From the NCBI GenBank assembly GCA_958510875.1, contig OY294068.1, positions 164,026,388 through 164,090,387 on the forward strand: a stretch of DNA of 64,000 bases, given 5' to 3'. Of the stretch, positions 57,694 through 64,000 are shown in pieces. A model generated the notes under the pieces. The model was not told the origin of the DNA, did no database searches, and saw only the letters and a program-made list of their open reading frames with translations. The stretch is from Endomychus coccineus. Lineage: Eukaryota; Arthropoda; Insecta; Coleoptera; Endomychidae. How positions within the stretch are numbered: the first letter of the stretch is position 1; every line of letters starts with the position of its first letter. A program made the translations under genes and the position numbers.

Positions 57694-58722
57694 TGTCTTT
57701 CTACAGTACAAAATTCTCAACAAGTAGAACAAAATGACAATTGTTAATATAAATACCTATTAAATATGAATTTATTATTCAACTACATTATACCGTATAA
57801 TTTGTAAAAATGTAGTTAAAGCCGAATTTTCTTGAATATTGAATTATCGGTAATTCCTATTTCTACGTAAAGCATATTTCACGATTATAAGTTTATTCAC
57901 AGATTTTTGTCTTTTGAGTATCTTTATTTGATTTGCATTTGCTATATGAATATTATATAACAAAACGCTCGCCAATGTATGTCACGCCGTACATATGTAC
58001 CTATCATAATTTATACTCATTAATAATACTTATACTGGTCAATATCAGACTGGAAAATGGAGAGTTGTATGTTTTAGAAGAGTGCACTATTCCATCTATA
58101 AATTAACGTCAAGTTAGAAATAGCTTGAGTACTCCAAGATTATATAAATTTACGATTTGTTTTTATTGCAGTAGAAATTCAGTGTTAAACCAATGAATAG
58201 GTGCAAGTAAATAGAATGTTGGCCACCGTTTTATGATGGAAGTTTTCACTTTGGAGCAATAAGTTTTATTATATCGAATAGTTGTGTGTTTTTTCTTGAA
58301 TAATATAAAATGTGCCCGAACGTAGCGAGTATATTTTATTATTATTTATGGGGGTATTGAGGAACCGCATGCGGTCAGTGGTATTTATGCCTGCAGCCAC
58401 AAAATGTTTGGGGAAACGTATTTGTCCTTTCGTTTAAATGGACCCAATTCTCATTGTTTACCTAATTGGGATGTCGAGTAAGATGACCTATTTTCAACGT
58501 CGTACCACTTTTAACTTCTATTTTGGGGTTTCTGACTTAATAGATTCTCTTACTTGGAAACCAAGGATAATAAAATTGAAAATTGAGGTTGTTACACATC
58601 TTCTAGTTATCGCTTACAATACAACATTTCGAAATGTTCAAGTTATTATGATAATTTATGAAGCATACATTAATAAGTTTTTGAATGAAGTTGTCCGTTA
58701 CTTTGTTATATTCCATTTTTAC
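57694..58722. other. Unassigned; contains a repeat shared with 30840
   Basis: TTGTCCGTTACTTTGTTATA (58690-58709) and the following bases match 30846-30890. No gene is seen. Confidence 0.4.
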
Positions 58723-58886
58723 AGATAAAAACCAGAAATTTTACTTTGTTAAATATGACTTTATTTGAAAGAAAGTTGATTGCAATTTGGATTTTTACAA
58801 TTCATTTTCAAAACATACACTAGTGATTGTATGTTTTCTTTTAGATAAAGTGATATTTAACAAAGTAAAATTTCTTATTTTTATCT
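58723..58886. mobile_element. 164-bp MITE-like hairpin
   Basis: AGATAAAAACCAGAAATTTT (58723-58742) is nearly the inverse of the right end, with about 45 bp of paired arms. A 12-bp word CATTAATAAGTT occurs at 58668 and at 58888, but not immediately next to the left end. No coding. Confidence 0.6.
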
Positions 58887-58889
58887 GCA

Positions 58890-59462
58890 TTAATAAGTTA
58901 TTGGCTCATATATTTTCACCAATGTGCACTTTCCATTATTTCAGTTTTCGTGTATATATTTCATTAAGCAATCGCAAAATTGACGTGAAAAAGTATGACG
59001 TTTCATTTTTTGAAAATATTTGCAAATCAAATCATTAACTAACAGATATGGTATAATCACTTCTGTGACAACATGAAATTATATTGAATATCTGATTGAC
59101 TTCGAGGAAGTTCCCTTGCACCTTTACTTCAACTGCTTTTAACTCTCAAATATCATGCTAGGTATTTGAAACAAGCAAATTGTCGTTGCTGATTTTATTG
59201 GAGTTTCACTATTCTCTACTTGCAGAAAAGTCAACATTATCATGTTATTGCAGCTTTGAGATTTCTTATACAATAAACTGTTACAAAACAAAATGGGGTT
59301 CTTTACATATTATATAAAATAATACAAATTATTTGTAATCTTGAATGTAATTCAGAAAAAATTGTGGTGTTTCCCAAATATTCGCAGAAAAGAAGTACCT
59401 GTATGTAATTATATGAAATAAGAAAAAATACATTGGATATCTAGCTTCTTCAAAGGATATAG
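58890..59462. other. No feature recognised
   Basis: AT-rich, short ORFs only. Confidence 0.4.
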
Positions 59463-59698
59463 GTCACACTAACACATATGCTTATTATTTTCGTCTTTAC
59501 GTACGTGTTGGTCTCACGACAACCTTCAAAAGACGTATCAATGTCTAAAACGGGATTTCTAAAAATCGTATGTATCAGCACAAAGCATCCTTATCGCACC
59601 AATTTTTAATTGAAAATGCCTACGTTGCCAAAACGAACAGAAACACGAGTAATTGAAATTGTAAGACATTAATGTTTCAAGTATATGAACATGTATCA
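59463..59698 (-). mobile_element. PLE-like terminus (second family), decayed
   Basis: Inverse copy of 54894-55143. The ribozyme-like core is damaged: GAAGGTTGTCGTGAGACC replaces the helix, and GAAA is lost. Confidence 0.5.
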
Positions 59699-59879
59699 AA
59701 AATCCGCAATTTTCTTATAAAATAGGAAGTCATTTCAAGCAATGTTTGAATACGACTGAAACCATAAAATTTAATGCTTAATTATTACTTTCGAACCAGG
59801 TGTTAAAGATTTATGAGGTAATAGAAAAAGATTGCCAGACCTCAATAGAAAAATTAGCATTCTACTTAAAATATACTTT

Positions 59880-60230
59880 TAACATTATAAAGACGCATTA
59901 TCAAGAGGTGTCTGGTTTTTAATCTCTGCCCAACGTTTTTTTATGCTACTTAATGCCAAAATGACTGGTATATTTCTAAATAAAGAAACAACGTCCAAGG
60001 AAATTAATAGATGATCTACGGGTACAGATTGATTTTTATGAACTCATTGAAATGCCTAATTCCTATTATATTTGTTGATAGATTTTGATAACAGTTTTGA
60101 TAAATTGTAGGTAGGCGCTCCAATATTACTTCAATGGGTCGAGGTATAAGACTTTTATGCAGTTTCGGAAGCCCATAGGTAGATATAAGGTGCTTGTCCA
60201 TTATGGCAAATTTATTTATTTTTCAAATCA
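59880..60230 (-). pseudogene. PLE reverse transcriptase fragment
   Basis: The minus frame 60016-60201 has STYGLPKLHKSLIPRPIEVI, the conserved YGLPK-x-HK block of Penelope reverse transcriptase, followed by a degraded helix. There is an Arg-Pro gap in the usual PLRPI motif. No palm motif is nearby. Confidence 0.7.
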
Positions 60231-60855
60231 ATACAATCTATTTATTAATTTATTCATTTCATTTTATACTGATAAATTAATGATTTTAATTTTTGTATTC
60301 CGTATTTGTTTCATCATTTAATAGATTTCCTATTTTGTTTTCGTAGTCATCTCTATGCATTATGACGGTCTTATCTATATTTAATACATTTATATGTAAT
60401 TCATTCCTGGGTCAAGAATCATTATTAAAACAGTTACTGTTAAGGAAATAAAAATATGAAATTTTAATGAACACCCAGATTACACATTTCAATGTAAGTT
60501 GAAGAATATTGAACCCAGCCCATTTCAACAAGATATTAAAATTGTGGACCGTATTTTTCTTCTGAAAGCTTTATTAGAAATAATTAACTCTCGCTCCCTA
60601 CAAAGGGAAATCTGTATCATAAGGGAATTTCAAGAGATAGAAAATATAACATTTTAAGTAAACTTGAAGTCTCTGAAGTTACCTGAATCCAAGCAATCTT
60701 CCGGAAAGGGATCAGGACGGTGATCTAAATTAAATTATAAATTGATTTTGAGTAGCTTTTATTTATGAGCATGAATAAAATATTTCTTGGTAATCATAAT
60801 TCAATAAAGACAAAAGTAGTATCTGCATTACCTTCCGTAGCTAAATCTGTTTTTT
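60231..60855. other. No feature recognised
   Basis: AT-rich spacer between PLE and LINE remnants. Confidence 0.4.
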
Positions 60856-60859
60856 TTTT

Positions 60860-61761
60860 CAAACACTCCACTACACGACGAAAACCGATATTGTTTGAAT
60901 AATATCGTGTGAACCAAAGGGAAATGTTAAGAAAGGAAATGGACTTTGGAACTTATCTTGACAAAAAAATGCAGTCTGACAGGAAAAAATTCGGCAGGTA
61001 TCGAGGTTGACGAAGGAGGGGCGGCCAGCTTGAGCTAGCTTAGTCCATTTCCCTGGAATCTCTTGTGGTGGAATAACAGACGAGATTTCTGATACCGACC
61101 GTGCAAATATCTATAGTAATGGGAGGGATCGCTCACCTTTCTACGATATTCTAGAGAGGTGGAATTCGTAAGGGTGACATGACCAATCATATGGATAGCT
61201 TTCTTTGGCGTATGTTTGGGAGCAGAACTCTTGTACATACTTCAGGACAAGTCGAACATGTGTTTCGTAGATTATGAGGAGCTGCTGGGATGTTAAGTAG
61301 CTCTTGGCACGGAATAGAAAACTGAGTTTTGTGAAGGAGTTTTTTTCAGTGGACCTCACATGATATTCCCATGGGAGGATACTGTTGGTGGTAATATCGA
61401 GCTTGGACATGAAGGATTGCATAGATATAGTTGTACCTGACATTATCATATTAAGGATTGTGGAATCCTCACCTTCCTGGAGGAAATACAACCTTGATTG
61501 TTGGTTGCATTGAACTGTACTAGATTATCAGATCCGTATTTCAAAATTGTTGCCAGATCTTTATTAATTGCGTTACCTTTCTCTGTCTCGCCCCCCTGGT
61601 TTCATCAGATGAGAAAGCGGTATGAATTGTACCATCATTTGCAATGCTGTAGACGGGACAGGACGTCACTTCCAACAGATCGTTGTTAGGAAGCAATGAC
61701 AAAGTTGGTGCCCACATAATTCCTGCGGAACACCAGGGTTAATAGCCTTTGCATCGGAAGA
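60860..61761 (-). pseudogene. LINE RT C-terminal remnant (host of a later LINE)
   Basis: The minus frame 61141-61491 reads MQSFMSKLDITTNSILPWEY, HVRSTEKNSFTKLSFLFRAK, SYLTSQQLLIIYETHVRLVL. It is the same family as 37905-38885. A further frame (61035-61238) has SLEYRRKVSDPSHYYRYLHG. It is interrupted at 61761 by another LINE and resumes at 63288. Confidence 0.7.
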
Positions 61762-63287
61762 TTTATTTATTTTCAAACGAAAGATACATTTCATTTTCAC
61801 AGTTGAGAAAGAAGAAAAAAAAAACAAATACATATAATTATTTTGAAATAAAATGATCAAAAATAACAATACTATACTTGTTGTGCACAAACATATACAA
61901 TATAACTAAAAATTAAATAGAACGAGGAAGTTTAAGATTAAAGGAAGTACTAGAAAGGGAAGTTAAATCCTCAAGTTTGGTATACTGATTGGCATTTCTC
62001 ATTATGCGTTTAAGTGGAGAGTAAAAAGAATAATTTGTTGTACAGGAGGGAACATAAAAAATTTGAGTTGAATTCACAGTTTGACGTGTAAGACGTTTGG
62101 GATTGTGAAAGTTAGCTCTAAAGTAAAGTGAGATAACTTCGCAAGAAATTATATTATTAATAGACTTAAAAAGTAGTTTAAGATCGAAGTGTAATCTTCT
62201 CACAGTAAGTGGAACAATGTTAAAAATAGTTTCAAGAAAGTTATAATCACAGTTCCACTTGGCATAACGTATTCCACTCTTGAAAGCCAAATATCTCAAA
62301 AATTTATGCTGGACCTTTTCAATATTGTAGGAATGAACGTTATAGTGAGGACACCAGACGGTCGAGCAGAAATCAAGATGTGACCTGACAAGAGAAAAAT
62401 ATAAAGTTTTCAAAGTCAAAGCATTAATATTTCTGAAATCAACAGTCAATTTTTTTATAAATCCCAACATCTGAAGAGATTTGCCAATAATATGGTTAAT
62501 ATGAGGGACAAAACTTACAGATGTATCAAAAATCACGCCCAAATCTCTAACATTTGATTTACTGTTCAACGATGTACCATTAATTCGATAATTGTAAGTA
62601 ATGGGACTTCTCAGACGATGAAATATCATAATATTGCATTTTGAAATATTAAATTCCATTTTGTTAATAGTGCACCAGTTCGACATGTTATCTGAAGCTT
62701 TTTGTATCAATAAACATTGATCTACAGACTTTACTTTGAAAAATATTTTCAAGTCGTGCGCAAATAGTAAGAACTTGATATCAGAAGGGAAAACATCCTT
62801 GATATCATTAATAAAATTAAGAGAAGTAATGAACCAAGATGTGAGCCCGGAGGAACTCCAGAGTGGACATTTATCACCTTGGAGTAGTTATTTTTTATTC
62901 GAACTATTTGCGAACGATTGGAAAGATAGCTCTTAATCCAAGAAAGTATTGGGACGTCTATGCCAAGTGATAAAAGCTGAGAAAGAAGTATAGAATGACT
63001 TACCCTATCGAATGCCTAGGAAAAATCAGTATAAATAGCATCTACCTGATACCCATCCTCCAAAGCATCAACAATGTAATTCATGTATACTAACAAGTTA
63101 GTTTCAACTGAGCGACCACTTACGAAGCCATGTTGTTCAGCCATAATATGATGTCTTAAACTAGCAGTGAGTTGATCAGTTACTAAACTCTCAAATACTT
63201 TTGGAATCGATGACAGAATGGAGATTGGGAGGTAGTTTTTTATATTCTCACGGTCACCAGATTTGAATAAGGGTGTAACAAAACGAA
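61762..63287 (-). mobile_element. 5'-truncated Jockey-like LINE inserted in another LINE
   Basis: The minus-strand 3' end is an AATAAATAAAT tail at 61762-61775, and AAGA flanks both sides (61758-61761 and 63288-63291). It contains RT and post-RT coding with frameshifts. It is the same family as 36270-37800. Confidence 0.75.
61913..63287 (-). pseudogene. LINE reverse transcriptase, frameshifted
   Basis: The upstream frame (63016-63287) has SFRFVTPLFKSGDRENIKNY, SSIPKVFESLVTDQLTASL, QHGFVSGRSVETNLL and DAIYTDFS. A break follows, then GSLLLILFINDIKDVFPSDI (near 62830-62760) and a catalytic box reading FAHD in place of FADD. The last frame (61913-62752) has NISKCNIMIFHRL, SNVRDLGVIFDTSVSF, YFSLVRSHLDFCSTVWCPHY and a long C-terminus ending NLKLPRSI. 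The lost Asp and the frameshifts mean that it is inactive. Confidence 0.85.
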
Positions 63288-63335
63288 AAGACTTCGTCAA
63301 CCACCACATGTGATGACCTATCTGAAAAAAAATTC
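63288..63335 (-). pseudogene. Resumption of host LINE after the insertion
   Basis: GACTTCGTCAACCACCACAT and GATGACCTATCTGA align with 38773-38807, which is uninterrupted. Homology then ends. Confidence 0.6.
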
Positions 63336-64000
63336 ATAAATGAAGTACTCCAACGTATACCCCGTACAATTTTCCAGAAAAAAATTCACTTATGCAAAAA
63401 TGCACGTCTTCTATAAACTCCAACAAGGCAGACATGCAGTATAGTGGGGAGTTCACAATGAATTGTGCACATATTCTCCCATCTCAGCAACTGCTTGTAA
63501 TTTAAGAACAGAAAGAAGGAACTTGAGAATAAAATGATATCCACACCAATTATTACTGTAAACGTTTCTTGACAAACTACAGCGCTTTGGGATTGATTGG
63601 AGTGTTTACATATGTGGTGTCAAAGCATTCCACAATAAATGCCGGTTAATTAGTGGTGTTTCCAAGCCTCTACATAAATATTTTGTTTGGGTCGGTTCCA
63701 ATTCAGAGAAAAAGAATTAATCTGAGAGGATCCTACGTCACCGGAAGTTGGGATTACAGAAACACATATTTTACAATCTCGCTTAGGTATAGCTATATTT
63801 CCTATCATTCTGGACATTTGTCAGCAGTTTTGAGAATAACATTAGTATTAGACCTATCGGAATTAAATCAAAATGTATGTGTTCTAGAATGAAGCTTTTA
63901 ATGAAATTAGGTTTTCTTGTGCTATAATCCAGAGTAAGAGATTGGCACAGTCACAGCCGACTCCATACTTGAGCTGGAAAGACTATATAGTTCAATGCAA
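63336..64000. other. No feature recognised
   Basis: Short ORFs only, to the window end. Confidence 0.4.

Overview
The window is AT-rich, intron-containing animal DNA and looks like an insect chromosome, probably a beetle. That taxonomic call is inference from the transposon set (Penelope-like elements, RNase H LINEs, TA-flanked foldback elements, mariner and hAT) and from an insect-like denticleless gene. Only one gene appears to be an intact host gene: denticleless/Cdt2 (dtl), on the minus strand at 27784-29733, with two exons and a predicted 623-residue protein. An E2F-type site lies about 90 bp upstream of its start. Nearly everything else recognisable is transposable-element sequence, mostly dead and often nested.

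Layout. 1-4500: a Penelope-like element (PLE) end with a hammerhead-ribozyme-like motif, split by 1.76 kb of unknown sequence, then a 1.5 kb terminal-inverted-repeat element filled with a 142-bp tandem array. 4677-5669: a second TA-flanked inverted-repeat element. 8580-9260: LINE RNase H remnant. 9679-10893: a small TIR element whose end was invaded by a 924-bp foldback. 12332-15738: a LINE with an intact 993-codon ORF. 16330-20220: PLE fragments split by a 3.25 kb TIR element with 5-bp target duplications; within it lie a 46-bp foldback, a 417-bp MITE, a decayed Myb/SANT (zeste-like) gene and a THAP/PLE chimera. 20390-21570: LINE remnant. 25009-26219: foldback. 26522-27652: a near-perfect 1.1 kb palindrome of PLE sequence, ending about 130 bp beyond the dtl stop codon.

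31200-32560: PLE reverse-transcriptase/GIY-YIG remnant. 33639-34683: deleted mariner. 36270-37800 and 37905-38885: two LINE remnants. 39822-40385: PLE. 40570-42070: LINE endonuclease split by a TA-flanked insertion. 43689-45542: foldback carrying the first exon of a DUF4817-type gene. 46060-47330: unknown coding remnant and PLE. 47823-48073: MITE. 49420-49790 and 52855-53692: LINE RNase H remnants. 53695-54150: PLE. 54405-57691: a mariner opened by a PLE end and a LINE, the LINE itself opened by a 1578-bp hAT. 58723-58886: MITE. 59463-60230: PLE. 60860-63335: a LINE inserted in another LINE.

The genes do not form a pathway. dtl is the single cell-cycle gene, surrounded by transposon debris. 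The most informative signals are structural: conserved hammerhead-like motifs at PLE ends, palindromic duplications of PLE and DUF4817-element 5' ends, and insertion orders that can be read from target duplications and interrupted reading frames.
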